A DNA stretch of 64,000 nucleotides from Desulfacinum hydrothermale DSM 13146 (GCF_900176285.1 NZ_FWXF01000008.1:1-64000), one strand, 5' to 3'; shown: positions 16,869-26,904, counted from the first letter of the stretch. Translations and numbers: made by a program. Notes: generated by a model from the letters alone, not told the origin.

Positions 16869-17087
16869 ATGGAAGACGAATCCCAACGGACCCACCGGGT
16901 GGGCCGATTCCAAGAACGGGCGGGTTTTCCCCTGGTCTACCAGCCCGTGTGTTCCGCCGAAACCACCTTCCGCAAGCACCCCTGCCCCGACTGCCACTTT
17001 TGCCAGCAGTGTTCGGAATCCCGGTGCCGCTGCTGCCGATCCGGGCAGCAGAGGGGACCCTCCGCCCAATTCCCAGTAAAAAAATAG
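16869..17087 (+). CDS. Small cysteine-rich protein, putative metal-binding
   Basis: 72 residues. The ATG at 16869 has GGGAGG five bases upstream. The centre packs eight cysteines into 26 residues in the order CPDCHFCQQCSESRCRCC, giving several C-x2-C pairs suited to zinc or iron-sulfur binding. There is no signal peptide. The N-terminus is polar, with a hydrophobic patch FPLVYQPVC. I do not recognise the family. It is transcribed towards the MepA gene, but a separate promoter lies between them. Confidence 0.5.
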   Translation: MEDESQRTHRVGRFQERAGFPLVYQPVCSAETTFRKHPCPDCHFCQQCSESRCRCCRSGQQRGPSAQFPVKK

Positions 17088-17089
17088 AC

Positions 17090-17118
17090 TTGACACGATC
17101 GAGGTTTTTTCCTAGCTA
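17090..17118 (+). promoter_or_regulatory. Possible promoter for the MepA-LysM gene
   Basis: TTGACA is a perfect -35 box; 17 bases later stands TAGCTA, a poor -10. It lies about 140 bases before the ATG at 17257. Confidence 0.35.
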
Positions 17119-17256
17119 AAGAAAGATTTCACCCGTATGGACACGGGCGTGCTGGGGTGCCAGGATGCGCCGCGGCCGCCAAGCCACGCCGTTACCAAAG
17201 AATCGTTGGCAAGCCCCGAACGAGGGAGAACGCCCCTGACCGATTGCAAGGATAAG

Positions 17257-18966
17257 ATGGGTCGCCCTGCGACGCTTCCAGCCGCGGGAAGGCGCCGGTG
17301 GGTCGGCAGCGCCGCTGTGGCGCTGTGCGCCCTTTTTGTGTGCCTCGCGGCCGCGCCAGAGGGGTGGGCCCTGACCCGATCCATCGGTAAGCCCTTTCGC
17401 GGTCGACTGGAGGGTGGCATCCGCTTTCCCGCAGACCTGGGGGGATACCGGTTGCGTGGTCCCGAAAGGTCCTACGCCACCCCGGAACTCATCGGCGGAG
17501 TACTGGACGCCATCGAAAAGGTCCGCACCGCCTATCCCCACACGGTGGATGTGCAGATCGGAGACATCTCCCGGCGCCGGGGCGGATGGTTCCGGGGCCA
17601 TCGATCCCACCAGAACGGGCGGGACATCGACATCGGCATGTACGCCAAGGGCAACCGCCTCCTCCCACATTTCGTCCCCATGAACAGACACAACCTGGAC
17701 GTGGCCAAGACGTGGACACTGGTGGACGGACTGCTCCAAACCGGCCGAGTGAAGTACATCTTCATGGATCGGAGCATCCAGCGGCTCCTGTACCGCTACG
17801 CGCTGGACCATGGCTGGGACAAGACGTACCTGGACAGGCTTTTCTATAACGTGGGCAAGGCACACCGAGAGGCCATCATCCGGCATGCGCGCCGCCACCG
17901 CGACCACCTGCATGTGCGCTTCTATGCCCCTTGGTCCACTTTAGCGGGGAAACTCCGGCGCTTGGATCCCCACAGGGCCGCCCTGATCGAGCTGGCCCAG
18001 AACGCCTTTCTGCCCAAGACCGTCCATTATTACGTGCACGGGACCGAGCCCGACCTGAGGACCCTGGCCCGCAGCTTCGGGGTGCGCCTGGACGACCTGC
18101 TCCGCTGGAACAACCTGACCGAGGCGAGCCCGCTGAGTCCAGGGATGCAGCTGGTTTACTACCGAAGGGGCTTTGAGCTGGAGCCGGTCCACGTGGCCAG
18201 CAGCCTGCAACCCCGAACCCTTCTGAGCGGCAAGCCATTGCAGCTGGCTTCCGTCCAGCACAGGGATCTGGTGGAACACCTGCCCACGTCCAAATCCGAA
18301 AAGACGCCCGAGATCTATCGGGTCCGCCGGGGCGATTCCCTGTGGGCCATCGCAAGGCGCCACAACCTGAGCCTTCAGAAGCTCTGCCAGATGAACAACC
18401 TGGACAGCCGAAAGCCCTTGAGGCAGGGAACGCGGCTGATCGTGGGCTACCGAATCGGCTCGAGCAAAGCACCCGCCACGGTCCACACCGTGACCCCGGG
18501 CGAAAGCCTGTGGGCCATCGCCAAAAAATACGGTGTCCCGCTCAAAACTCTGTGCCGCGCCAACGGCCTCGACACCCGGGCCACCCTCCGCCCGGGCCAG
18601 AAGCTGGCCATCCCCTCCGCTCCCAAAGGAGAGCAAAGGGGGCCCAAGATCTATCGGGTCCGCCGGGGAGACTCCCTGTGGGCCATCGCAAAGCGCCACA
18701 ACCTGAGCATCCACAAGCTCTGCCGCATGAACAACCTGGACAGCCGAAAGCCTTTGAAGCTGGGCATGCGGCTGATCGTGGGCTACCGAATCGGCTCGAG
18801 CAAGGCACCCGCCACGGTCCACACCGTGACCCCGGGCGAAAGCCTGTGGGCCATCGCCAAAAAATACGGTGTCCCGCTCAAAACTCTGTGCCGCGCCAAC
18901 GGCCTCGACACCCGGGCCACCCTCCGCCCGGGCCAGAAGCTGGCCATCCCCTCCCATCGCCTCTGA
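17257..18966 (+). CDS. MepA-family murein endopeptidase with five LysM repeats
   Basis: 569 residues from ATG 17257, chosen because AAGGATAAG precedes it and a signal peptide ([23 protein letters not shown]) follows at once. Residues about 40-250 match penicillin-insensitive murein endopeptidase: zinc-binding [14 protein letters not shown] and HRDHLHVRF. This enzyme class cuts D-Ala-meso-DAP crosslinks in the periplasm. The rest is five LysM peptidoglycan-binding repeats; the first is divergent ([20 protein letters not shown]), and the other four are two alternating pairs copied almost exactly at DNA level. LysM fusion to MepA is not the E. coli arrangement and should anchor the enzyme to the wall. 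A hairpin with a T-run ends the transcript. Confidence 0.88.
   Translation: MGRPATLPAAGRRRWVGSAAVALCALFVCLAAAPEGWALTRSIGKPFRGRLEGGIRFPADLGGYRLRGPERSYATPELIGGVLDAIEKVRTAYPHTVDVQIGDISRRRGGWFRGHRSHQNGRDIDIGMYAKGNRLLPHFVPMNRHNLDVAKTWTLVDGLLQTGRVKYIFMDRSIQRLLYRYALDHGWDKTYLDRLFYNVGKAHREAIIRHARRHRDHLHVRFYAPWSTLAGKLRRLDPHRAALIELAQNAFLPKTVHYYVHGTEPDLRTLARSFGVRLDDLLRWNNLTEASPLSPGMQLVYYRRGFELEPVHVASSLQPRTLLSGKPLQLASVQHRDLVEHLPTSKSEKTPEIYRVRRGDSLWAIARRHNLSLQKLCQMNNLDSRKPLRQGTRLIVGYRIGSSKAPATVHTVTPGESLWAIAKKYGVPLKTLCRANGLDTRATLRPGQKLAIPSAPKGEQRGPKIYRVRRGDSLWAIAKRHNLSIHKLCRMNNLDSRKPLKLGMRLIVGYRIGSSKAPATVHTVTPGESLWAIAKKYGVPLKTLCRANGLDTRATLRPGQKLAIPSHRL
18310..18958 (+). repeat. 336-base tandem duplication encoding paired LysM domains
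   Basis: ATCTATCGGGTCCGCCGGGG occurs at 18313 and 18649, and the TGACCCCGGGCGAAAGCCTG segment at about 18491 and 18827, both exactly 336 bases (112 codons) apart. Each unit holds two LysM modules. Long stretches are identical at third codon positions, so the duplication is recent or kept uniform by recombination. Confidence 0.85.
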
Positions 18967-19040
18967 TACAAGAAAATCCTTTTCGGCTCTTTTTTTTCTT
19001 TCCTTTTGCGCATACTTTTGATAGGAGCACCCGTTCCCGA

Positions 19041-19071
19041 CGGGCACACCTGTTGTTGCCCGTTTTTGTTT
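19041..19071 (+). terminator. Rho-independent terminator after the MepA-LysM gene
   Basis: CGGGCA pairs with TGCCCG across a ten-base loop and is followed by TTTTTGTTTT. It lies 75 bases after the stop and ahead of the EF-G ribosome site. Confidence 0.55.
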
Positions 19072-19118
19072 TGCAGAGCAACGAGCCAAGATTTTCTCGT
19101 TTTTTGGAGATGAAACCC

Positions 19119-21191
19119 ATGATCAAGGATCTCACCAAGCTTAGAAACATTGGCATCAGCGCGCACATCGATTCAGGCAAGACGACCCTCACCGAGCGGA
19201 TTCTCTTCTACACCCGACGCATCCATGCCATCCACGAAGTCCGGGGCAAGGATGGCGTGGGGGCCAAGATGGACTCCATGGAACTGGAGAAGGAACGGGG
19301 CATCACCATCCAGTCCGCGGCCACCTACTGTGAGTGGAAGGATCATTTCATCAACATCATCGACACACCGGGGCACGTGGACTTCACCATCGAGGTGGAG
19401 CGGTCGCTGCGCGTGCTGGACGGAGCGATCCTGGTGCTGTGCGCCGTGGGGGGGGTCCAGAGCCAGTCGGTCACGGTGGACCGGCAGATGAAGCGCTACA
19501 ACGTGCCCAGGATCGCCTTCATCAACAAGTGCGATCGCACGGGTGCCGATCCCTTCAAGGTGGTGGAGCAACTGCGCACCAAATTGGGCCACACCCCTGT
19601 TATGGTTCAAATCCCCCTGGGGCTGGAAAACGAGCACAACGGCGTGGTGGATCTGGTGCGCATGAAGGCGCTCTCCTTCGAGGGGCCCAGCGGCGAAGAG
19701 GTGGTGGAACGGGACATTCCCGAAGATCTGATGCCGCTGGCGGAAGAAAAACGGGAAGAACTGCTGGACACCGTGTCGCTCTTTTCCGACGAACTGACAG
19801 AAGCGATCCTGGAAGAGCAGGTCACGGAAGAGCTCATTCACGATGCCATCCGCCGGGGTACCTTGTCTCTGGAGCTTACGCCGGTTTTTCTGGGCTCCGC
19901 CTACAAGAACAAAGGGATCCAGCCGCTCCTGGACGCCGTGCTGCGCTATCTGCCCAACCCGCCGGATATTCCCAACGTGGCTTTGGACCTGGGCGACGAG
20001 GAAAAGGAGGTACCCCTCCAGGCCTCCCCGGATCTGCCCCTGGTGATGCTGGCCTTCAAGCTGGAAGTGACGCGCTACGGACAGCTCACCTATGTGCGCA
20101 TCTATCAAGGCTCCCTTCACAAGGGATCCACCATCGTGAATTCGCGCACCGGCAAGGCGGTCAAGGTGGGCCGCCTGGCCCGCATGCACGCCGATGAGAT
20201 GGAAGACATCGAATCGGCGGGCGCCGGCGACATTGTGGCTCTATTCGGCATCGACTGCGCCTCCGGCGACACCTTCACCGACGGCACCCACAAGCTGAGC
20301 ATGAGTTCCATTCATGTGCCGGAACCGGTCATCTCGCTGGCCGTCAAGCCCAAGGACAAGAAGGCGGAGATGAACCTGAGCAAGGCGCTGACGCGCTTCA
20401 CCAAGGAAGATCCCACCTTCCGCACCTACCTGGACGAAGAGACGGGCGAAACCATTGTCTGCGGGATGGGCGAGCTGCACCTGGATGTGTATATCGAGCG
20501 TATGCGTCGCGAATACAAGGCGGAGGTGGAGACAGGCCAGCCCAAGGTGGCCTACCGGGAAACCATCACCCAGCGCGCCGACTTCGACTACACCCACAAG
20601 AAACAGAGCGGCGGAGCGGGCCAGTTCGGTCGCGTTGCCGGCTTCATCGAGCCCCTGGAAGAAGGGGAATACGAATTCGTCAACAAGATCACCGGCGGTG
20701 TCATCCCCCAGGAATTCATCCCCTCCTGCGACAAGGGCTTCCAAGCCTGTCTCAAGAAGGGCAGCCTGGCCAAGTGTCCCGTGGTGGGTGTGCGGGTGAC
20801 CCTCAACGACGGTGCCACCCACCCGGTGGACTCCTCCGACCTGGCCTTCCAGCAGGCGGCCATCGGAGCGTTCCGGCAGGCTTACGCCAAGGCCCGTCCC
20901 GTCTTGATGGAACCGGTGATGCGCGTGGTGGTGGAAACCCCCACGGAATTCCAGGGTGCCGTATTGGGCACGCTGAATCAGCGGCGCGGCATCATCGTCA
21001 GTACCGCCGAAGACGGCAACTTCTCCGTTATCGAAGCGGAAGTGCCGCTGTCCGAGATGTTCGGCTATTCCACGGTGCTGCGATCCTCCACCCAGGGCAA
21101 GGCGGAATTCACCATGGAGTTCGCCCGCTACAACCCCGTACCCAAAAACATTGCGGAAGAGATCATCCGCCAGAGGCAGCAAGAGGCATAG
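19119..21191 (+). CDS. fusA: Elongation factor G, mitochondrial EF-G1-like (spdEFG1) type
   Basis: 690 residues. Start chosen at ATG 19119 ([20 protein letters not shown]) because GGAG lies nine bases upstream; the ATG at 19110 overlaps that site. It is a GTPase that drives ribosomal translocation. Motifs: G1 [10 protein letters not shown]3 DTPGH, G4 NKCD. The wording HIDSGK (not HIDAGK) and [19 protein letters not shown] match mitochondrial EF-G1 and its bacterial spdEFG1 relatives rather than the EF-G encoded in str operons. It stands alone, not next to rpsL/rpsG/tuf, so a second EF-G is likely elsewhere in the genome. Domains II-V are complete. Confidence 0.92.
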   Translation: MIKDLTKLRNIGISAHIDSGKTTLTERILFYTRRIHAIHEVRGKDGVGAKMDSMELEKERGITIQSAATYCEWKDHFINIIDTPGHVDFTIEVERSLRVLDGAILVLCAVGGVQSQSVTVDRQMKRYNVPRIAFINKCDRTGADPFKVVEQLRTKLGHTPVMVQIPLGLENEHNGVVDLVRMKALSFEGPSGEEVVERDIPEDLMPLAEEKREELLDTVSLFSDELTEAILEEQVTEELIHDAIRRGTLSLELTPVFLGSAYKNKGIQPLLDAVLRYLPNPPDIPNVALDLGDEEKEVPLQASPDLPLVMLAFKLEVTRYGQLTYVRIYQGSLHKGSTIVNSRTGKAVKVGRLARMHADEMEDIESAGAGDIVALFGIDCASGDTFTDGTHKLSMSSIHVPEPVISLAVKPKDKKAEMNLSKALTRFTKEDPTFRTYLDEETGETIVCGMGELHLDVYIERMRREYKAEVETGQPKVAYRETITQRADFDYTHKKQSGGAGQFGRVAGFIEPLEEGEYEFVNKITGGVIPQEFIPSCDKGFQACLKKGSLAKCPVVGVRVTLNDGATHPVDSSDLAFQQAAIGAFRQAYAKARPVLMEPVMRVVVETPTEFQGAVLGTLNQRRGIIVSTAEDGNFSVIEAEVPLSEMFGYSTVLRSSTQGKAEFTMEFARYNPVPKNIAEEIIRQRQQEA

Positions 21192-21407
21192 GAAGTCACT
21201 TCCGTGCACCGTGACAGAAACCATGCAAATCGTGATGGAGGACACGAACGCCTCACGGCGCACCACCGACGCCTTACGGAGATGTGCATCCCAATCCTCC
21301 TGCGCATCCAAAACCCGTGCTCCGGCCCCCATGCCTCAGCACGCTGACTTTTGAAGGCGCATGGTGTATGCTGAAAGCGGAATCGGCTCAAACAAGGAGT
21401 GTTGTTC

Positions 21408-22142
21408 ATGACCGCACACAATGATCCACAGGGCTCCACAGCGAGGATGATCGAGGCCTGCCTGGGCCGCCCCCTGGAGCCTGGACAGATGGGTGTTTTG
21501 CTGGCAAGGGCCGGCGTCGGCAAGACGGCCGTGCTCACCCACATTGCCCTGGAAGCCCTTTCCCAGGGCAAGAAGGTTCTGCACGCCTGCATCGACGAAC
21601 TGCCCGACAAGATCAAGGTCTGGTATGAGGAGATCTACCGGAACCTGGTGGATTCGGGAAGCAACCCGGCTCTTTTGCAAACGACCAAGGAAGGCATGAT
21701 CTCCTCCAGGTTCATCATGTCCTACATGCACCACACCTTCACCCCGTCCAAGCTCCAGGAAGGCATGCGCAACCTGGCCGACCAGGTTCAATTCAGTCCG
21801 GATCTCATTGTGGTGGACGGATTGGACTTTGAGCGGGTCGGCCGCAAGCAGCTGCAGGCCATTCAGCAGATTGCCCAGGATTGCGGAGCGGCCGTATGGT
21901 TTTCGTGCCGCACGCACCGGCACATGGATGTGGTCAATGAGAAGGGGATTACCTACCCGTGCCACGAACTGGATGACTTGTTCCAGGCCATACTCTTTCT
22001 GGAGCCGGAGCCCCAGGCCATCTCCATCGTCGTGCTCAAAGACCATGACGGTTATCAGCCCGAGAAAGACCGGTTCCATCTGAATCCCCGCACCTTCCTG
22101 CTCGATGACAAGGAAAACGGGCGGGCCGGGGAGAATGCCTGA
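21408..22142 (+). CDS. RecA/KaiC-like P-loop ATPase, uncharacterised
   Basis: 244 residues from ATG 21408 (AAGGAG eight bases upstream). Residues 25-45 hold a Walker A, LLARAGVGKTAVLTHIALEA, followed by a Walker B-like strand DLIVVDGLDFERV. The order resembles a single RecA/KaiC/DnaB-type core without any attached domain. It has no signal peptide or membrane segment. The stretch YMHHTFTPSKLQEGMRNLAD between the motifs is unlike RecA or RadA. Conserved orphan ATPases of this type occur in sulfate reducers, but I know no assigned role. It is followed 294 bases later by another uncharacterised cytoplasmic protein on the same strand. Confidence 0.7.
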   Translation: MTAHNDPQGSTARMIEACLGRPLEPGQMGVLLARAGVGKTAVLTHIALEALSQGKKVLHACIDELPDKIKVWYEEIYRNLVDSGSNPALLQTTKEGMISSRFIMSYMHHTFTPSKLQEGMRNLADQVQFSPDLIVVDGLDFERVGRKQLQAIQQIAQDCGAAVWFSCRTHRHMDVVNEKGITYPCHELDDLFQAILFLEPEPQAISIVVLKDHDGYQPEKDRFHLNPRTFLLDDKENGRAGENA

Positions 22143-22436
22143 GGCGGCCGCCAGGGGCTCGTCTGAAAAGGGCCGGGTTGACGTCTTTCGAACTGGACTG
22201 GCATCCTGGTTCTGGTGGGAAGACACGTCATCCCGAGACCTCCCACAAACCCGACGCGGCTTGTGAGGGGTTGTGAAAGCGGGCGTCTGCTTCACCCGCA
22301 AGGACCGGTCTCCCGCGCTTGCTCTTGTGGCCGATTGGGGGGGCTCGACCCCCTGAGACCGGGCATCTCCCACTGGATCGGGGAAGCATACCGTGCATCC
22401 CCAGCCCCTTTTCCAACGACGGCGGCCGGCGCGGCC
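22143..22436. other. Intergenic region, no gene recognised
   Basis: GC-rich spacer with a short G/C hairpin (GGGGG near 22338 with CCCCC near 22351). No RNA gene or protein with a ribosome site was found. Confidence 0.4.
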
Positions 22437-23183
22437 ATGACCCCGCCGCCGACCTCGGGAGGCAACACGGTGGAAGACGATCTCCTCTCCTGTCTCACCC
22501 GACAGGTCAAAGAAGAGGTGCTGGAAAACTACCTGACCCAGCGCCGCGTGGTTGAGATGCAACTGGAAGACCTGAAAGCCCAGGCGGAAGAGGTGCGATC
22601 CCTGGCCCAACAGGTGGGCAAAAGGATCACCCGCCTGGGCTACCTCATGATCCACCCGGAGATGGTTTCCCGCCTCGTCGCATTGCTCAAGATCCCCTCC
22701 CCTTCCTTCTGGCGCGACTGCCTGGACAAGCCCTTTTCCAGGGGCGTTCGTTTCATCAAGGTTTCCGCCTTCACCGGCAAGTCCAAGTACCGCAAGCTCT
22801 TGCTCGAATCTTACCGACGTCTGCAGGAGTGGATGGCTCACTACCAAGACGCCATGGCCGATTTCGAGCTGGAGTGCCGGGCCTTGAATCTCAACATCCA
22901 GGGCTTTCACAACAACTTCGATCTCTTGACCATCCTGAACTTTCTCAAGAATCTGGATGTGTGCGCCCTGGAACAAAAGCACTTCCTGGGGGGCAACTTT
23001 TCCGCCGACGAAATCATGTCCGTGGAAAAGAAACTCTACATTCACCCCGTGGATCCCAAGGAATTCCAATTGCCCGAACCCCTGGAACTGCCCGCCTATC
23101 CTCTCGTTTCCCAGGATCTGGGAAGACTGGCCGAAGAGATCTTTCGACGTTACCAACACCAGATCAAGAAGCTCTTAAAATAG
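22437..23183 (+). CDS. Cytoplasmic coiled-coil protein of unknown function
   Basis: 248 residues from ATG 22437. A more downstream start is possible since no clear ribosome site precedes the ATG. The protein is mostly helical: residues 15-70 look like a coiled coil (VEMQLEDLKAQAEEVRSLAQ), a conserved-looking centre follows (HPEMVSRLVALLKIPSPSFW), and then ALNLNIQGFHNNFDLLTILN before a basic tail (YQHQIKKLLK). No signal peptide or known domain is visible. It precedes rmuC on the same strand with a 150-base gap. Similar orphan proteins appear to be restricted to sulfate-reducing lineages, but that is memory, not a search. Confidence 0.6.
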   Translation: MTPPPTSGGNTVEDDLLSCLTRQVKEEVLENYLTQRRVVEMQLEDLKAQAEEVRSLAQQVGKRITRLGYLMIHPEMVSRLVALLKIPSPSFWRDCLDKPFSRGVRFIKVSAFTGKSKYRKLLLESYRRLQEWMAHYQDAMADFELECRALNLNIQGFHNNFDLLTILNFLKNLDVCALEQKHFLGGNFSADEIMSVEKKLYIHPVDPKEFQLPEPLELPAYPLVSQDLGRLAEEIFRRYQHQIKKLLK

Positions 23184-23332
23184 GCGTGGTCTACCTTGAG
23201 ATGCGGCGGGCGCCCCGAAAGATGATTCCCCGAGACACCGCGCTGTGGCCTTGATCTGCGGCTGACAGCGGGTACAGAAGAGCGCATGGGCAAGGTCCGC
23301 ATCCCAACGGCGGAGAAAGGAAAGATCCGACG

Positions 23333-24874
23333 ATGGAACTGGATCTGAACGTTTGGACCTGGTCCATGTTGGGCCTGGTGATTCTCATCGGTCTCGCTTT
23401 CTTTTTCTATCACCGCAGACACTGGAGGGATCGGGAAGCAGGCCTTTGCCAAGAGCGGGACACCTGGAAACAGAAGGCCTTGGAAGAAGAGCAGAGGCGG
23501 GCTGATTTGGAAAGGGAGCTGGAGCGCCTTCGCCAGGAAGGGGACCGAATCCGCCAGGCTCTTCTTTCCGAAACGGAAAAACGGGCCGCCCTTGGCCAGG
23601 AAGTCCAAAGAATCCCCGGCTTGGAACGGGAATTGACCGAGCAACGGGCGGACAAGAAACGCTTGCAAGAGGAGCTGGGCAGGCTGGAACGGGAGATGGC
23701 CGTCCTTGAGACCACGTTGCAAAAGGAACGGGCGGCGTTCCAGGAACAGCTTTCGGCCTATGAGCAGGCCCGGGAGAAGATGAGCCAGGCCTTTGAAGCC
23801 CTGGCGGCCCAATCGCTCCAGAAAAACACCCAGATCTTCCTGGACCTGGCCCGAAACGCCCTCGGTCAGTTCCAGAAGGCCGCGGCGGCCGATCTGGAGC
23901 AGAAAAAGCAGGGCATGGAAACCCTCCTTTCTCCCCTTTCCCAGGCCCTGGGCAAATACGACCAGGCGGTCCAGGCCATGGAACGGGAACGCCAGCAGGC
24001 CTTCGCTCGGCTTTCCCAGCAAGTGGAAAGCCTCAGCACGGCCCACAACCAGCTCATCCAGGAGACGGGCAAACTGGTCAAGGCCCTGCGCCAGCCCCAG
24101 GTTCGAGGTCGATGGGGTGAACTCACCCTGCGCCGAGTCGTGGAACTGGCGGGCATGTCCCGCCATTGCGACTTCACCGAACAGGCCGCCGTGCCGGGCC
24201 CCGGTGCCCTTCGCCCGGATCTGGTGGTTCACCTGCCGGGCGAACGCCTGGTGGTGGTGGACGCCAAGGTACCTCTTCAAGGCTATCTGGAGGCCGTGGA
24301 AGCCGTGTCCGAAGAGGATCGAACAAAACATCTGCAAAGCCACGCCAAACATTTGCGGGCCCATGTGCAGCAGCTGGCCTCCAAAAACTATTGGAGCCAG
24401 TTTGCCAGGACCCCGGATTTCGTGGTCCTCTTCGTTCCCGGCGAGGCCTTTTTCAGCGCGGCCCTGGAGCAGGATCCCGATCTCATCGAGACGGCCATGC
24501 AGCAGCGAGTGGTGCTGGCCACCCCGACCACGCTCATCGCGCTCTTGAGAGCCGTGGCCTACGGCTGGCAGCAGCAGGAGATGGCCCGCAACGCGGAGGT
24601 GATCAGCCGCCTGGGCCGGGAGCTGCACGAAAGGCTTGCCCGCATGACCAGCTACCTCCAGGATATGGGAACCCACCTCACCCGGGCCGTGGACAGCTAC
24701 AACCGGACGGTGGGCGCCCTGGAAAGAAGGGTGTTGGTGAGCGCCCGGCGGTTCCAAGATCTGGGCATCCCAACCAAGGGAGAAATACCCGAGTGCGACT
24801 CGGTGGGGGTCACCCCCAGGACCCCGTCCGATACCACCCTGCCGGCGGACCGAGCCGGAAAGGCGAACGCCTGA
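23333..24874 (+). CDS. rmuC: DNA recombination protein RmuC
   Basis: 513 residues from ATG 23333 (GAAAGGAAAG upstream). An N-terminal membrane anchor (WSMLGLVILIGLAFFFYH, about residues 9-26) is followed by a long coiled coil to about 150 and the RmuC nuclease-like domain: VRGRWGELTLRRVVELAGM, LVVVDAKVPLQGYLEAV and ARTPDFVVLFVPGEAFFSAA. RmuC limits inversions and recombination between short inverted repeats. The carboxylate/lysine nuclease core (VDAKVPL) is intact. The extreme C-terminus is a short disordered tail. Confidence 0.92.
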   Translation: MELDLNVWTWSMLGLVILIGLAFFFYHRRHWRDREAGLCQERDTWKQKALEEEQRRADLERELERLRQEGDRIRQALLSETEKRAALGQEVQRIPGLERELTEQRADKKRLQEELGRLEREMAVLETTLQKERAAFQEQLSAYEQAREKMSQAFEALAAQSLQKNTQIFLDLARNALGQFQKAAAADLEQKKQGMETLLSPLSQALGKYDQAVQAMERERQQAFARLSQQVESLSTAHNQLIQETGKLVKALRQPQVRGRWGELTLRRVVELAGMSRHCDFTEQAAVPGPGALRPDLVVHLPGERLVVVDAKVPLQGYLEAVEAVSEEDRTKHLQSHAKHLRAHVQQLASKNYWSQFARTPDFVVLFVPGEAFFSAALEQDPDLIETAMQQRVVLATPTTLIALLRAVAYGWQQQEMARNAEVISRLGRELHERLARMTSYLQDMGTHLTRAVDSYNRTVGALERRVLVSARRFQDLGIPTKGEIPECDSVGVTPRTPSDTTLPADRAGKANA

Positions 24875-25015
24875 GCCCCTGCACCCGATTTCCGGATCGA
24901 TCCAACATGGGGCAGGGCGATTCCGTCTCGAGCAGTGAGCCGGGAATCTTTTTTCAGGGTTAGGAAGGTCTCAAGCAGCGCTTTCAGTGAAAAAACCTAA
25001 AGAAAGGAGTCATCG

Positions 25016-25483
25016 GTGACGCACCAGATCCATGAAGAGCTGAGCCTTCTGGGAAAGAAGGTGGAAACGCCCAAGAGGCCGGAGGACGCCGTTCTGGAAA
25101 CCTTTCCCAACCCCCATCCCGACACGGACTATGTGGTCCGCCTCACGGCCCCCGAGTTCACGACCATCTGCCCCGTTACCGGGCAGCCGGATTTTGCCGT
25201 CCTTCTGGTGGACTACGTGCCGGGCCCCCGGCTCGTGGAAAGCAAGGCCTTCAAGCTCTTTCTGGGCAGTTTTCGCAACCACGGCACCTTCCATGAAGCC
25301 TGCACCGTCACCATTCACAAACGATTGCAGGAGGTCCTGGATCCCAAGTACCTGCGCGTGGTGGGGCTCTGGTATGCCCGGGGCGGGATCACCATCGATG
25401 TGGTGGTGGAAACGGGAAGCTTACCGCCCAACTGCACCCCGCTTCCCCTGGGCAAGACGTCCTACCGGGGAGGCCGGGAATAG
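25016..25483 (+). CDS. queF: NADPH-dependent preQ0 reductase QueF
   Basis: 155 residues with a GTG start at 25016, fixed by AAAGGAG seven bases upstream. It reduces 7-cyano-7-deazaguanine (preQ0) to preQ1 in queuosine synthesis. The unimodal QueF fold shows the catalytic cysteine in [17 protein letters not shown] (Cys52) with its Asp59 partner, and the substrate-binding E-S-K-A-F in [17 protein letters not shown]. It is a single gene; no other queuosine genes are nearby. The leader 24960-25010 contains TTAGG and CCTAA arms, but I could not make it fit a preQ1 riboswitch. Confidence 0.93.
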   Translation: MTHQIHEELSLLGKKVETPKRPEDAVLETFPNPHPDTDYVVRLTAPEFTTICPVTGQPDFAVLLVDYVPGPRLVESKAFKLFLGSFRNHGTFHEACTVTIHKRLQEVLDPKYLRVVGLWYARGGITIDVVVETGSLPPNCTPLPLGKTSYRGGRE

Positions 25484-25548
25484 GAACCGATCGTGGGGGC
25501 AGGTCCCGGACGCTGCCCCCACGGTGATCAAGGCGGCCTTTGTCCCGA

Positions 25549-26904
25549 TCACGAAGCGTGGATGAGGTCTTTGAGCTTCTTTTCCACCTGCTCCATCTTT
25601 TCGGCCTTTACAAGAAGGGCCTCCCCCTGATCCGTCCACACCACAACGGTTTCCGGCTTGTCCTTTTCCGGAAGTCTCTTCCAGGAAAAGGCAGCCAGGG
25701 TGCCGCCGTCTTGATCGCGGAAGACCAACCGGGCCAGGTCTTTATCTTTCGGTTTTTGCCGTTTGGGATCCTTGCCCTCGTATTCCAGATCCTCCCATTC
25801 CCAGAAGAGGGAACGAACACGCCAGGATTCCTTCAATTGTTCGGGCTCAGCGCCTTGCCGCGCTCGCCCCCACTCGCCTTCCTTCAGTCGAACCACCCGC
25901 CCCTTGGATTCCCCCAGCACCCACTCCACCTGGGCAATGGCGTCCGAGTCCGCAGTGAAGACGGAACGGTCCTCCACGTCATGGAGACTGCGGGGAAGCT
26001 CTTCCAGGAAGTCCTTGTCCACTTCCACCACGAAGGGAAGCTCCGAGCTGAGCGCCCGAAGCACAGAGGCCCCTGCGGCCGGCTCCTGGGCCTGGAGCGT
26101 TCGTTGGTCTCCGCCCTTGAGATGCAAGGTGACCGTCACCGCGGGATGATCCAGGCCGGAACCACGGTGGGTTCCCGGCGTATCGACGAAGTCTTTGGCT
26201 CGAAGCCAGCGGATTTGATCCAGGACGTTTTCAACCTTGCTGGCCTTGATCTTCTTTTGGGGATCCTGGGGGGCCTGCCATGTGTCGCCGTCCTGGAGCC
26301 GTTTCAGTTCCACCTTGGCTCCCTGATCCCAGGCCACGATCAGGCGGGTCACCTGATCGTTTTCGAAGGTGAAGAGCTCACGGCGCCGCAGCTCATTGAG
26401 CCCCTTGTTGAGAACGCCCCAGGTGCCGGAGGCCACCAGGAAGAGATCGCCCCCCTGGTCCCGGGTGGCGTAGCGGCTGTCCTGGGCCGGGTTGGGGGAT
26501 CCCAGGCGCAGTTCGTGCCACTGTTCCCCGGCCCGGAACCGAAGGGTAAGCTCCGGTTTGTCCAGACCGAAGGGCTTGAGATCTTCCGGCACTTTCCCAA
26601 CGGAACGCTCCTTCTCCAGTTCCACCAGAGTGCTCACCACCGACTCCACGGCGGCACCGTCTGCTTCCGTTTCCAGCGGCTTTCGTATCTTCCAGGCTCC
26701 ATCGGTTCTGACCAGTTCCACCGGTTCCTTGCCCTTCTGACCGATCACCAGTTCCTGAACCGCCTCTTTGGAAACCGCAAAGACCTTCTTGGACGCTCTT
26801 TCGGCCTCCTCGGCCTCTTTCCTTTTCACCACTTCGAAGTAATAGTAGTAGCCTGCCACAAGGGCCAACACAATCACGTAAACAACCGTGTGCCGCCACT
26901 TCAT
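25549..26904 (-). CDS. DUF4340-type membrane-anchored protein of an ABC export operon
   Basis: 451 residues from ATG 26904, overlapping the previous stop as ATGA. One N-terminal transmembrane segment (HTVVYVIVLALVAGYYYYF) is followed by a large extracytoplasmic part rich in beta strands, with two repeated blocks of the form PFGLDKPELTLRFRAG / GLDHPAVTVTLHLKGG, the DUF4340 pattern. Proteins of this family follow GldA-GldF-GldG-type ABC operons in many bacteria, but their job is unknown; a periplasmic accessory of the exporter is the likely reading. Last gene of a four- to five-gene operon. Confidence 0.82.
   Translation of the reverse strand: MKWRHTVVYVIVLALVAGYYYYFEVVKRKEAEEAERASKKVFAVSKEAVQELVIGQKGKEPVELVRTDGAWKIRKPLETEADGAAVESVVSTLVELEKERSVGKVPEDLKPFGLDKPELTLRFRAGEQWHELRLGSPNPAQDSRYATRDQGGDLFLVASGTWGVLNKGLNELRRRELFTFENDQVTRLIVAWDQGAKVELKRLQDGDTWQAPQDPQKKIKASKVENVLDQIRWLRAKDFVDTPGTHRGSGLDHPAVTVTLHLKGGDQRTLQAQEPAAGASVLRALSSELPFVVEVDKDFLEELPRSLHDVEDRSVFTADSDAIAQVEWVLGESKGRVVRLKEGEWGRARQGAEPEQLKESWRVRSLFWEWEDLEYEGKDPKRQKPKDKDLARLVFRDQDGGTLAAFSWKRLPEKDKPETVVVWTDQGEALLVKAEKMEQVEKKLKDLIHAS

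Noticed and set aside
18342-19118. Long in-frame extension before EF-G through the LysM region
   Set aside because: It is an out-of-frame reading of the LysM repeats with repetitive proline/glycine text; the EF-G ribosome site and start at 19119 are clear.
24950-25015. Possible preQ1 riboswitch in the queF leader (A-rich tail ending CCTAA)
   Set aside because: The leader has AAAAAACCTAA, as in preQ1-I tails, but I could not form the required P1 stem and the loop motif is missing. TTAGG/CCTAA pairing alone is not enough.
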